Part shown: piece after piece, positions 11,635 through 23,049 of the stretch
Numbering within the stretch: position 1 is the stretch's first letter
How the letters are laid out: every line of letters starts with the position of its first letter
Assembly: GCF_030272615.1 (NCBI RefSeq)
Contig: NC_081412.1
Coordinates: forward strand, 144,793,247-144,857,246
DNA: 64,000 nucleotides
Direction: 5' to 3'
Origin: Cryptomeria japonica
Lineage: Eukaryota > Streptophyta > Pinopsida > Cupressales > Cupressaceae
Position numbers and translations under genes: made by a program
Notes under the pieces: model-generated
The model's database searches: none
Seen by the model: the letters and a program-made list of their open reading frames with translations, nothing else
Told to the model about the DNA's origin: nothing

Positions 11635-12600
11635 AAACCTGGAAAAGGCACTTAACGATGAGGGATTTGACCTCCCTACCATTGGTTATCTTGCACATGA
11701 CAAATCAAATTTGCTGATAGAAGAAACAGATAGTATCAACATGGGCACTGAGGTCATTCCAAAAAATGTTCTCATTCCCAAATCCCTCACAGAAATTGAG
11801 AAACAAGACTTCATCAACTTCCTTACAGAGGTAAAAATCAATTTTGCATGGTCCTATTCCAATATGCCAGGGTTGGACCCTGCCTTGGTGGTTCACAATC
11901 TCGTCGTCTGCCTAGATGCAAAACCTAGAAAACAAAAATTGCGCAAAATGTACCCACATATTGCACTCCTGGTCAAGGTGAAACTCCAAAAGTTGTTTGA
12001 TGCAAAATTTATCAAACCAATAGATTATGCTGAATGGGTCTCCAACATTGTACCTATCGGCAAACCTGCCAGGGGCATCCGCATCTGCACAGATTTCTGA
12101 GATCTAAATATAGCTTGTCCTAAAGATGATTTCTTGCTCCCCAATATAGACATGATTATGGACCTTACAACAGGACATGAAATGTGATCGCTAATGGATG
12201 GGTTTTCTAGATACAACCAAATCAGGATAGCAAATGAGGATCAACATAAAACTACATTCACAACACCATGGGGTACCTTCTGTTACCGGGTCATGCCTTT
12301 TGGCCTTAAAAATGCTGGAGCTACGTATCAACGAGCAATGACAATAATTTTTCATGACCTCTTGCACAAAATTATGGAGGACTACATGGATGATCTGCTA
12401 GGAAAATCCAAGACAAGACAAGAACACATCCCCATTCTAAAACAGATCTTCGAAAGATTGGAAAAATACAAGCTGCGCCTAAATCCCCAAAAGTGTGTGT
12501 TTGGTGTCACATCAAGAAAACTACTAGGATTCATTGTTTCCGTAGAGGCATCAAGGTTGATCCCGCAAAAGTAAAATCTATTATGGAAATGCCTCCGCCA
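11635..12600 (+). pseudogene. pol: Element A reverse transcriptase
   Basis: A frameshift between 11634 and 11711 moves the reading to another frame. Recognisable RT landmarks are RICTDF (about 12082-12099, usually RVCVDFR-LN), LMDGFSRYNQI (about 12194), TPWGTFCYRVMPFGLKNA (about 12265-12318), the catalytic YMDDLLGKSK (about 12383-12412), KCVFGV and LLGFIVS. Stops lie at 12100 and about 12186. A second frameshift follows near 12575. The catalytic Asp pair is kept but the copy cannot give one protein. Confidence 0.9.
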
Positions 12601-13263
12601 AAAACTCTCAAACAATTGCGCAGTCTCTAGGGAAAACTCTAGTCTATCAGGCATTTCATTTCATAGCTAGCAGACAAATGCCATCCATTTGCACACCTGT
12701 TGCGTAAAGACACAAAATTAAAATGGGATTGCCTATGTCAAAAGGCCTTTGAGAAATTAAAAGAATATCTAGCATCACCTCCTGTATTGATGCCTCATGC
12801 TCCTGGAAAACCCCTTATTTTGTATATATGTGCTACTGCAGTGGCATTGGGGGCATTATTGGTGCAAACAAATGATCAAGGGAAGGAACACGCCATTTAC
12901 TACATCAATTAGACATTGGTAGGATATGAACTCAATTACACCCCCATTGAAAGAGCATGTTTGGCATTAGTGTTCAACACACAGAAACTACGACACTATA
13001 TGCTAAATAATAAGACAAAATTAATTGCTAAAATTGATCCACTTAAATATCTCTTGTCCAAAGCTTCTCTCAGTGGTAGAACTGCCAAATGGGTCATGCT
13101 CTTAAGCGAGTTTGACATTAAATATGTGGACAGAAAGGCAATCAAGGGACAAGTCATTGCAGATCAGTTGGTCGAAGCTCCACTTCCAGGCGACCATCCT
13201 CTTCTCACAGAATTACTAGATGAGTTCATTATGACTGTTACCACATCCTCCACATGGAAATTG
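12601..13263 (+). pseudogene. pol: Element A RT-linked RNase H
   Basis: The frame returns to the gag frame. KWDCLCQKAFEKLKEYLAS, then PVLMPHAPGKPLILYI and ALGALLVQ, then YYIN-stop-TLVGYELNYTPIERACLAL and KLRHYML follow the usual plant Gypsy RNase H order. Stops occur at about 12910 and 13264. It would degrade the RNA strand of the RNA-DNA hybrid. Confidence 0.85.
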
Positions 13264-13815
13264 TAGTTTGATGGCTCCTACACTCAACATGGATCGGGGG
13301 AAGGAATATTATTGGTCACACCTCAAGGAGATGGCATCCCCAAATCATACAAGATAGCCTTTGCATGTACCAATAACATAGCAGAATACGAGGCCCTCAT
13401 CACAGGTTTATGCTCAGCTATCCACTAGAAAATAAAGGAATTACAAGTCTATGGCGATTCCCAACTCATCATAAAACAAGTCAATGATGAATACCAGACA
13501 AAAGATGATAAACTCCTTCCCTACCATACTATGGTTGAAGATCTTAAGCAACATTTCATGGCAATCAAGTTTGACCAAATCCCACGAACAAACAACAGGG
13601 TAGATACAATGGCCACCATTGGCTCCCTCCTTCAAATGCCAGCACATAGTCAGAAGTGTGAGTTCTTGGTTGAGCAATTATTTATACCGGCATACAACCT
13701 ACTAGAGTCTGAAATGGTGTGTGTTCTCATTGGTCCCGAGTCCCCTTGGTACCAAGAAACCTTTTCTTTCCTCAAAGACAACACCATTCCCCCACACCTC
13801 ACCAAAACCCAATAG
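13264..13815 (+). pseudogene. pol: Element A second RNase H (archaeal type)
   Basis: FDGSYTQHGSGEGILLV (about 13267-13317), NNIAEYEALITGL (about 13372-13410) and YGDSQLIIKQV (about 13450-13482) give the D-E-D pattern of a second RNase H. This is the additional aRNH domain that sets the Tat lineage apart from most plant Gypsy elements. One stop is visible near 13426. The C-terminal tail leads into integrase. Confidence 0.82.
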
Positions 13816-15003
13816 CAAACCTTCATCTGCCGATGTGCCTATTACACCATCCTTGCAAACACCTTGTTCAAAAGGCATTTTGATGCTTCCCTCCTAAGGT
13901 GTTTAGATAAACAAGAAGCAGAATGGGCATTACGTGAAGTACACGAGGGTATCTGTGGGGCACACTCAAGTGGACTGACATTGGCTAAAAAACTTTTGAG
14001 AATAGGATACTATTGGCCTAAAATGGAAGAAGATGCATAAAATTATGTGAAGAAATGCATCCCTTGCCAGCAACATGGCGACAAGATTCATGCACCGTCA
14101 CAAGAATTGCAGCCATTCATTACACAATGGCCCTTCTCACAGTGGGGGCCCGATCTCATTGGGAAAATCCACCCTTCATCTTCCAATGGACATAAATTCA
14201 TTATCACCGCCACCGAATACTTCACCAAGCGGGTAGAGGCTATCCCTCTTACTTTCACCACCGACAAGCAAATATCCAAATTCATCCTAAACTACCTAAT
14301 TTGCCGATATGGCATCCCAAAAGTTACCATCACAGATAATGGTAAACAATTTAAGAACTAGGATGTCAAAGAACTCTGCCAAGAATTCAACATCCAACAC
14401 CACTTCTCCACTCCATATTACCCCCAAGGCAATGGCCAAGCTGAGGCTTCTAATAAAACCCTAATAAAAATCCTCAAAAAGACAGTCAATGAAGCAGACC
14501 ATGATTGGTACCTCCAAATCCATCCTGTATTGTGGGCCTGCCGCACCTCCATCTGCACCCCCATAGGCGCCACTCCTTATTCCCTATTATTTGGTTTTGA
14601 AGCCATCCTTCCCCTTGAGATCGAGATCCCCTCTCTAAGGTTATTGCTGCAAAACATCCTACCAGAGGAAGAATATAGAATTGCCTACTTACAAGAGCTA
14701 GAATTGTTTGATGAAAGGCGCCTCAAGGCCTTGAATCATCTCCGAGTATATCAAAACCGTCTGCGCATGAGTTATCATAAAAAAGTCAGAACCCGAGAAT
14801 TCCAAGTTGGTGAACTTGTCCTCATGGAAAATTAGAAAAATCTACAAGAAAGAGAAAAGAAAGGCAAGTTCGAGCCTAATTGGCTTGGACCATATGTAAT
14901 CACAGCAAAATATGGATCAGGAGCTTATCAGTTGGCTACTCCTAAAGGCAATCCTTTGGATGATCCAATGAATATCATGCACCTCAAAAGATTTTATGCT
15001 TAG
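13816..15003 (+). pseudogene. pol: Element A integrase
   Basis: An N-terminal zinc-binding region is visible: HEGICGAHSSG and YYWPKMEEDA, then CIPCQQHGD. Catalytic-core landmarks follow: WGPDLIGKI (first Asp), VTITDNGKQF (second Asp) and YYPQGNGQAEASNKTL (Glu). The C-terminal part has the GPYVITAKYGSGAYQL and HLKRFYA motif of plant Gypsy, ending with TAG at 15001-15003. Stops occur at about 14038, 14359 and 14833. It would insert the cDNA with a 5-bp duplication. Confidence 0.9.
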
Positions 15004-15214
15004 TCCTCAGAAAGTCTTAAATGGTCCAAAAAAATAAAAAATCAAGAAAAAAATTAAAAAATCAGAAAAAGATCCTTAAAAAATCATCACATTGGTGAAA
15101 ACCTGGCAAACAAGCGCCTTATGACACAAATTTTTTTTTTATTAAAAAATCAGAAAAAGAAAGAAAAACAAATTCGTCCATTAGTGAAAACCACTTGGTG
15201 GCACTATGGACAAG

Positions 15215-15250
15215 TACCTTGGTGAAAACCTTTGTGCAGGCACCAAGGTA
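15215..15250 (+). other. Perfect 10-bp hairpin with AAAACCT...CAGG loop
   Basis: TACCTTGGTG (15215-15224) pairs fully with CACCAAGGTA (15241-15250) around a 16-base loop. A smaller neighbour has TAGTG (15182-15186) pairing with CACTA (15202-15206), again with a loop starting AAAACC. Confidence 0.7.
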
Positions 15251-16151
15251 AATAACCGGATCCATTGTCTATCAAGTCGATACTACAAATCATCTGCCAT
15301 CTAGCCCACCCATGCGCAACATTCCTTCTTTTCTGCCTCCCAGTAAAACATGCATATGATGATGAAGTCTTCACCCAAGTCATGAACAAGGAATGTCCCA
15401 TTGAAATTGAGATTTTATGCCTCTTTGTGTAAGCTTCAAGAAGTCTTGAGAAACAATCCCAAGTCCATCCTAGTTCTACTCTTGGCAAGAGGTATCATGT
15501 GGTCACAAGGAAGAGAATTGTTAGATTTTGTTAGAACTTTTCATATAGGCTTGCATCTTTTTCCCTACGACTACCACTATTTTGAACTACCTGGGTTCTT
15601 CCATATCTAGGTATGTTATGATAGGTGCATACTGGGGCATATTTCATAGTATGGCATGTTTTGGATCCTTCTTGTATAAATCGGTGACCTGGTACTAGTG
15701 TTTATCAACACTTACCTTCTCATGTACAAGAGGTATCAGTCTGTTTGAGGGTTTCCTTGCACGAACCCACAACTCTATATTAGTGTTTCTTAATACTTGC
15801 ATTGTTGTGTGCAAGAAATTCCCATTTGTCTATAGAGTCAGTCCATGCCCTGCATTTCTCATGGCATCCTGATTTCTATAATCAATGGTGCAAGTCACTC
15901 AGGGCAACATCAAACTAGGTTGGCTCTCCACATTTGTTGTGCACAAAATCTCACCATCATTCCATCAAATCCTAAACTCAATAATCCCATGGAGTTCTCA
16001 ATTGCCCCCATTTTCCTCTGCGGTCTCGCATCTCGTATTCTTCTTTCCAAATACCTCACGACTGCTTCATATTTGTTCCTCATCTATCCCTTCCACCTTA
16101 ATTTTTCTTCCTCTATTTTTTTTCCTCACATAATCAATTTTGATTCTGATT

Positions 16152-16785
16152 CATGTCTTATACAAGATGTATCCTTCCTGAAACCAGACACTCTGATCAT
16201 GTCTTATACAGGATGAATCCTTCCTAAAACCAGACGTTGTGATCAATCATGTCTTATACAGGATGAATCCTTCCTGAAACTAGACATTGTGATCTAATCA
16301 TGTCTTATACAGGATGAATCCTTCTTGAAACCAGACATTGTGATCAGTCATGTCTTATATAGGATGTATCCTTCCTAAAACTAGACACTCTAATCATGTC
16401 TTATACAGGATGAATCCTTCCTGAAACTAGACATTGTGATCTGATCATGTCTTATACAGGATGAATCCTTCCTGAAACCAGATGTTGTGATCAGTCATGT
16501 CTTATATAGGATGTATCCTTCTTGAAACCAGACACTCTGATCATGTATTATACAGGATGAATCCTTCCTGAAACCAAATGTTGTGATCAGTCATGTCTTA
16601 TACAGGATGTATCCTTCCTGAAACTAGACACTCTGATCATGTCTTATACAGATGAATCCATCCTGAAACCAGATATTGTGATCAATCATGTCTTATATAG
16701 GATGAATCCTTCTTGAAACCAGACACTTTGATCATCTTTGTCTTATACAGGATGAATTCTTCTTGAAACTAGACTGAATCTACAT
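16152..16785 (+). repeat. Thirteen tandem 46- and 50-bp units
   Basis: The unit reads CATGTCTTATACAGGATGAA, then TCCTTCCTGAAACCAGACA, then TTGTGATCA. Two length classes alternate: a short class of about 46 bp ending ACACTCTGAT and a long class of about 50-51 bp ending TTGTGATCAGT. Single related copies occur at about 19330-19375 and 59805-59840 in other elements, so the array expanded from a motif already present in the family. Confidence 0.88.
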
Positions 16786-16978
16786 CTTATCAATCAAATC
16801 AAATCAAATCTATCGGGATATCAATTTTGCAAAATGCCAAAGATCAAATACCTCAATTGATCTCCCGAGGGGGCATCACCATACCATAATCTATCAATCA
16901 AGAGCCAAGGCATCCTATCAGACCAATATCAGCATCAAAACAAGATTATTCTTTGAATCAATGTGTCATCACACCTCG

Positions 16979-16996
16979 CTTCAAAGAGGAGCAAAA
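16979..16996 (+). promoter_or_regulatory. Element A polypurine tract
   Basis: CTTCAAAGAGGAGCAAAA directly precedes the LTR start TGTAGACAC at 16997. The related element has CAAAGAGGGGCAAA before 23064. Confidence 0.75.
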
Positions 16997-18200
16997 TGTA
17001 GACACTTAAAAATTAATTATTTTAATTATATTTAATTCCTCACATAATTAATTAATTAACTATGTTAATTCAAATTCCTCTCAATATTAATTAAATATAA
17101 TTAATATTGCCACTATAGCATATGATTGATTTATTTAATAAATCAATCCCTTTCTTTATTCTTCTAAAAAAATCAAATCCTCACAAATCTTCCTCTTAGC
17201 TAATTAATTTCAATTAATTAGTTAACCTACATGATTCCTACAAATCATCTTCTTAATTCATTCTCCTAGAAACTCCCTAGACTCACTTAGCATTATTCTT
17301 CTAATTTTTTATTCCTTCCACTCATTCTCTCTCCTAGTCAAATTCTCCTACAAATATTAATCCCACCTAACATTTCCTCTAGTCCCCCTCCTAATGAGTC
17401 GTTAATGGTTAATCATCATGATTAGCCACAAAGTCAACTCTTTGTCCTTTTCATCCAACCACTAGCTTTAAATGCTCTTTTCCTAGGTGAATGTAAGATT
17501 TTCGAAATCACACATTCCTCTAGGCATCCCCTCTCCCAAGGAATTTTTAATTCCTTTTTATTCCTCCAATCCCCATGATATCCTTTTTTGGAGAATTTTT
17601 AATTCCTCCAATGCATCTTGTGGAGTGTGGAGATACAAAATGCCTTTAAGGCATAATTCTTGGTCTCCACACCCTCTCTTGGACCTTGTGTGAGCTCACA
17701 AGTAAATCTTAGCCCTTCATCTTGAATTCATCCTAGCCATCCATTTTCCTCTCCGCTTCCTATAAAATAGGGCTCCATCCTTTTATTCTAAACATATTGA
17801 AATCCAGTAAGTTTATGCTACCCTTTTGAGCCCAGGAAATCATCTTGGCAACTTGATCATCTCATTCTTATCATTTTTCAAATCCATTCCTTTTGGGCAC
17901 AACATTGGAGAGCCATCCACATCCAGCAATCAAAGGAGCACATCAAGTGGAGCATTATCAAGGGGTGCCTTCACTTCATCAAGCTCAATCCAAAGGAGAA
18001 GGTAAAATAGCAAGGTGAAATGGTCTTTAAATGATATTTTAGCATTCTGCATGTTTATTTCGTTATGTTTTGATCATTTGACCTTCAAATCTGTTTTCCC
18101 CTCTTCAGTTTCATTACTTACAAGTCAAGGCAAGAAAATAAAAGAAAAAAAGTGTCATACCAATATCCATCTCAAAGCAAAAAGAGAAAAGAGATATAGC
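16997..18200 (+). repeat. Element A 3' LTR (right end approximate)
   Basis: It starts TGTAGACACTTAAAAAT after a polypurine tract. It is AT-rich in the first 400 bp, has a TATA box at 17761 and a U5-like part with CAGGAAATCAT and GAGAGCCATCCACATC. The last two phrases recur at about 23880-23915 in the LTR at 23064. The partner LTR is off window, so the end is a guess. Confidence 0.65.
17761..17767 (+). promoter_or_regulatory. Probable TATA box in A LTR
   Basis: TATAAAATAGGGC sits about 760 bp into the LTR, after the AT-rich U3-like part. The sister LTR has TATAAAT at 23803 and the E1 LTR has TATAAAT at 32108 in comparable positions. Confidence 0.5.
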
Positions 18201-20258
18201 TTAAATATCATGCATACAAGTGCAATAAAGCTTGACTATGGGGACATGCGAATAACTCCATCAGGGCTATGGATGCCTGTTGGCAATGGAGCAATATTCA
18301 AGAGATTATGATGTATAACCTCATCAGAGCCCTAATAGATTGCTAGTAGTGAGGCTCTATCCAGGATGCTTTTGAAGCCAGAATAACTCATGTAGCTAGC
18401 CACATAGGATTCCAAAGGTCTTTGATGATTATAAGAGTTAGAATGAATCCAAATGCACACACATGGAAAAAAGAAGATCAAAGTTTCAAGAATTGATGGA
18501 GAATTTTTCTGTACCTCCATTAATAAATCTTGGTTATAGTGTGTTAGGTTGGATGATCTAATAGTTTACATAGAACGGATTGAACTCCTCTCTCTGAAAC
18601 ATTTCACACCTTCAATTCAATCAGTACATGTCAAAATGAAGGAAATACACAATCATCCTTGTTTGAATAGAAACTGCATCTTCATCTTGCATATTACATT
18701 AGTACCTCATGTTAAAATTCATTGTCTCCACATACATGTTGCATATCATCATATAGGGTTGCATACCTAGTGGCATAACAAAAAAAATTCTAAAAATAAG
18801 AGAAAGTCTTGAAAAAATTCTAAAAATCAGATAAAGTCCTTAAAAAATTCTAAAAATCAGATAAAGCCCAAAAAAAATTCTAAAAATCAAAATAAAGTCT
18901 TGAAAAAATTCTAAAAAATCAGAAAAAGTCCTGAAAAAATTCTAAACATCAGAAAAAGTCCTGAAAAAAATCAAATCCAAAACATTCAAATATCAAAATC
19001 ACAACAAAAACATTCAGATATCAATATTGGAAAAAAGCACAAAAACATTGATTAAATGCCAAAAACCCCTAAACATCGAAAATCTCTTTGAAAACAAACT
19101 AAAAATCCAAAAACATAAAAAAAATTGCAATAAATTGTCTCGCAAGAATCCAACACGCTAGCAGATATCCAACAAACACTTCGCATGAAATTAAACAAAG
19201 GATACAACTATCTTGTCAAAATGTCTACAATCAAGTTGATCAACTATCTAATCTATCAAATCACTATAAAACTATCAATGTGATTAACATCTTGTCTTAA
19301 ACAAAATCATTACACTTGAAACTAGATTGATCAGTCTTAAATGGGGTCCAAAACTTCTGAAACCAGACATTATCAAAATCACATCAAACATATCAAATCA
19401 AAGGCACAGTCAGTCCAACTACTGAGTTTTGTCTATTTTGGTTGAATGTCTTTATCAATTTAGCGAAGATCATTATTTTTAGCTACTCAAGGATGTCCAA
19501 AAAGTTACTAGAGGAGTCATGATGGGCATGATCCTTTTCTTTGTATGTTGTTTGTGGTTTGAACCAATGAAGTTCTGGGGTAGTTGCTCTAGTGGGTGTC
19601 TATGATTGGAGCATTCAGCTTGTGAATGCCATACATACCTCGACCCCTAGCGCAATTCCCATAATGGAGGGTTCATTCCTTGTCTCCTACATGTTTGTTT
19701 CTTTATGATGAGATATCTATACATCTTGGTTCCTCATACCTTGGTGTAATAAGCTCCATTGTTAAATAATAAGGCTCAATGATGATAATGTATTGCACTA
19801 CGAATAAAGCAATGAAGAATTTGTCATCAAAATTTTATCAATTTCTGGAATAAACAAAGTTTGATTCAATTGATTTATCATTTCATATCTATTCTACGTC
19901 TAACAACTATCAATTCTTCCAAATTCATGATTTTCAATACCTATTTTGACACAACAAAACAATAAACATCATCACATTACATTTTCATATATATCACTTC
20001 ATAATATTAGTCCATTACATTATAATAATAATTTCATCAACCATTATACATCACAAGATAAAGGTACATCACATCACTGCATGATATCACATTCACATTG
20101 CAATCATCATCACAATAGCATAAAAACAACAAAGAAACATTAGACCATGAAATTCATCATCAAATAGCTCATCAGAAATGCATATCGTATATCATATATC
20201 ATATAGAAATGTGTCAAAATACATCGTATCTATAACATCAACATCAATATCAAATATC
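18201..20258 (+). other. 3' region of a second Tat-like element, no gene
   Basis: The part before about 18780 shows nothing I recognise. From 18781 the sequence resembles the A and E2 3' regions: an A-rich 31-bp repeat, then a single copy of the CTTCTGAAACCAGAC motif near 19350. The rest (19400-20258) is AT-rich with no frame of note. The element's own gag and pol are absent, so it is a fragment or was already deleted. Confidence 0.45.
18781..18972 (+). repeat. Six tandem 31-32-bp A-rich units
   Basis: The unit is close to AAAAAATTCTAAAAATCAG followed by ATAAAGTCCTTG. The same unit is found at 63181-63310 near the end of the window and in decayed form at about 15030-15080, always downstream of pol or the pol-less frame. 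Confidence 0.8.
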
Positions 20259-22210
20259 TCAACCTATGTTTCCTCTATCAGTAGGTGCATCTCGCCTAAC
20301 TCCAGTATGTCCCGATGATGCCCTAGGTGGACCCATCACTCCTCCGCTGCTAGTCTGTCAAGAGGTAGATCGACTTGATCTTCTCCCCATTAAAGTACTA
20401 AAACTAGGCTCCCTCTGACCCTTAGGAATGGCTCTCTCATAAGCCCGTCTATAGTAAATAGCCTCCTATGCAACAACAAAATATGTATCTTCTTGGCTCT
20501 GTCCCTCTATCACCGGCCCAAATAACTAATCATATGCATCCATGGTGATCTGACCTCTCCTATTTGCCTCATCCCTCTCCCTTTGTAGTTGATCTCTCTT
20601 AGTGGCTATCTAATCCCTCTCTGTAGTCAACTCCTCCATTGCTCAGTGATACTAATCTCTATCCTCCATTCGCTGTTGCTGCAAAGTAATGACCAAGTCC
20701 TCTAAACTCCTAACCCGATCTCTCAATCCCTCCTCATCTCCTCTCTTCACACCTATTGAATCTGTATCCTAGGGCATCTCAACATCATGTCAAATATCCC
20801 CACCCTCATCCCCATCGCTACTTGATGAGCCTGATGCTGACTCCTTGCCCTCACTATCACTCCTATCAAAACTACTCATAGATGCAATCTCTCCACTAAT
20901 ATCCACATCCTCCTCTCCACTATCTACTTGTTGTGCAACCGCTACTATTAGATCTATCCCACCTACACCTCTCCCTCCTCCATCTCTCCCTCCCTCATCT
21001 CTCCCACCACCAGTCCCTCTCCTCTGGGACACCTACCATGTCTAATATATTGGGCAGCAATTAAAATTGTTGGATCTGTCAAAGGTATAGGCTTGTGCTG
21101 TATCCACCATACACTATACTGTGTTGTTGACTCTGAATTTGCTACACCAACCTGCCATCCCCAATGAAAAGGAGCAAGAGAATCAAACTCAACAATAGCA
21201 ACATGAGGTTGCACGCAAGCACCCCAATCACCAACCTCTCGAGTAGTGCAAGAAAAATAAGTTGTCACATTCGAAATACCTTGTAACTCCCTGAACTATC
21301 AGAGTACATGGCTAGGAAGATGCATATCAATAACCCTATGACTACGCACATCCCGACCAATAATATATCTTTGCTATCAAAAAAAAGGAAGATGTTGGGC
21401 ATCATCAGCCCAACTAGGGCAAGTAAGATAAGGTCTCCATGAGAAAGATATCAATCTGATGATACCAATACAAGATGTTACCTGATGCCTTATGTCTCAT
21501 ACCAACAATATACCCATAAGCATATGGTTGATCTAGCTCTAAATCAACATGTAATGTAGGAAGAAAGATAGCTATGTGCTCCCAAGCCCATGTCTGGAGA
21601 AAACTAATGCCACATCCAACTGATTTCTACCTCAATTAAACAATCCCATGCATTTGATGATATAAAGTGGCAAGAAGACAAGGACCCCAAGCAAAAACCC
21701 ATCTATCAATAATCATATCATGCATGACTCGTCCCCATCCAATAGGGAAAACATGGGTATGTCTATCAGGGATCAATAATCCATCAACAATACAAGTAAG
21801 AACAATAGTGAGATCATCATAATATAAATCATCTCAATGAATTTGTAATGACCATGAATATGGAAATCCTCCTCTGAACACTCAAACAGTGTACACAACA
21901 TTGACACACCATCATGATGATCAAAAGTAACTTGTGTACTAAATATCAGAATGTGTAAGATACACCACACATCCTCAAGTGTGATGGATGCCTCACCTAT
22001 CGGTAGATGAAAAGAACATGTCTATGAATGCCATCGCTCAATCAAAGAAATAATCATGGCCCTATTGGCCACAACCTCAAGAAAATGTGCTATGTGATAC
22101 AATCCAACTTTTCATAACAAAGTGGTATCCTCTGCGTCTAACTCATGACATCAATCAAGACCATCTGGCCTTGTCTGTCTAGCAAGCAATACTAGACAAC
22201 ACTCCTGCAT
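20259..22210 (-). pseudogene. Plant mobile domain (PMD) protein pseudogene, antisense in an LTR element
   Basis: Read on the - strand from ATG at 22210. IISLIERWHS-stop-TCSFHLPIGEASITLEDV (about 22000-22060) is the hallmark of the PMD or aminotransferase-like domain of MAIN/MAIL-type proteins and their transposon relatives (usually ERWRPETHTFHLP.GE.TITL.DV). The domain runs on through about 21060, with many stops. A frameshift leads to a Gly/Arg-rich stretch (RRGTGGGRDEGGRDGGGRG, about 20960-21030), an acidic Ser/Asp/Glu stretch and a short coiled coil with QQQRMEDRD and LQRERDEANRR. The frame ends at 20259. It lies between the 3' region and the polypurine tract of a + strand LTR element, so it is an antisense passenger gene. 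Confidence 0.75.
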
Positions 22211-22299
22211 TTGAAAAGAAAAAAGAATTAGTTACATCATTCGCATCATCAAGATGCAAGCATAAATTCCTATCATTGTCAATTATCAATTTAAAGTTT

Positions 22300-22535
22300 C
22301 AATTGCGAAATACTTAAACCAAATGCGAGATAATATTCGTAAGTGTGAATTAAATCAATAAAATGTGAACTGATTTCAACAACTGCGAATTAGAATTTTC
22401 AAATGCAAACTTATTTCAACAAATGCGAATCATTAACTTCAATTGTGAGATAAAAAAGAAAATGCGAAGCATTAAAAGAAATTATGAATCATTAATATCA
22501 AATGCAAAAAAATTGACACGCAATTGCGAAATGCA
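22300..22535 (+). repeat. Degenerate short repeats with AAATGCGAA
   Basis: About eleven loosely spaced copies of AATGCGAA or close variants (TGCGAG, GTGAA, TGCAAA), every 20-25 bp. The array lies just upstream of the antisense PMD frame, in the position of its promoter or 5' untranslated region. A second array at 26270-26405 carries the same motif in reverse orientation. Confidence 0.6.
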
Positions 22536-23049
22536 TAAAATTGGACCTATCAAACATCGATGAAAAAATTAGAAAAAATAGATACAATCGAGAAAAAAAT
22601 CATGACAACTCACCATGCCACCAATTCCAAGAGGTCTTTGATACCACTGCACTCGCTCAGACAAATGCAACCTCGCTCTGTGACCCACCATCTCTCTCCA
22701 AGGATGCCAAAAGCACTAATATCTTTAAGGACTTCTTACAAAACAAAATAGTGCAAATGAGCTCAAATCAATACCAATTTTCAATTCATAGCTCAAAGAA
22801 GGGTTTTTCATCACCCTAATGCCTATGGACCCCTCCAACTTCAACACAGTTGTAGACATATCAAATGAGATTGAAACCATACCAAACTTCATATTATCAC
22901 TAACCAACACATTTCCGAAAAAATAGTCTTCATTCCAGAATTTTTCGACCACTTTTTCCGAGGGGGCATATTTATACCCTAAGTGTCACCGGGGCATACT
23001 GGGGCTTTTTTCTTTTCGTTTTCTTTGAAACATCGTTCCAACATTGTGT

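Larger units (their letters stand above)
15004..16996 (+). other. 3' untranslated region of element A
   Basis: No gene is visible between the integrase stop and the LTR. It opens with A-rich AAAATCAGAAAAAG phrases (about 15030-15170). It then has GTGAAAACC hairpins (15182-15206, 15215-15250), unremarkable sequence to about 16150, a 13-copy tandem array (16152-16785) and a polypurine tract. Its opening matches the 3' parts of the element at 18781 and of E2 at about 62400-63470. Confidence 0.7.
1..18200 (+). mobile_element. Element A: Tat-like Ty3/Gypsy LTR retrotransposon, 5' end off window, split by B1
   Basis: The parts follow Ty3/Gypsy order on the + strand: leader, gag, aspartic protease, RT, RNase H, a second RNase H, integrase, long 3' region, polypurine tract (16979-16996) and an LTR starting TGTAGACA at 16997. 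Pol order with integrase last is the Gypsy arrangement. The extra RNase H and the long 3' region point to the Tat lineage. The 5' LTR and primer site must lie left of base 1. The gag is interrupted by element B1, which duplicated CCAAC (2229-2233 and 8360-8364). Many stops and at least two frameshifts show that the copy is dead. The right end is approximate because the partner LTR is not in the window. Confidence 0.85.

Noticed and set aside
16152-16785. CRISPR-like array
   Set aside because: Repeats are contiguous, without unique spacers, in plant retrotransposon DNA. It is a simple tandem array.
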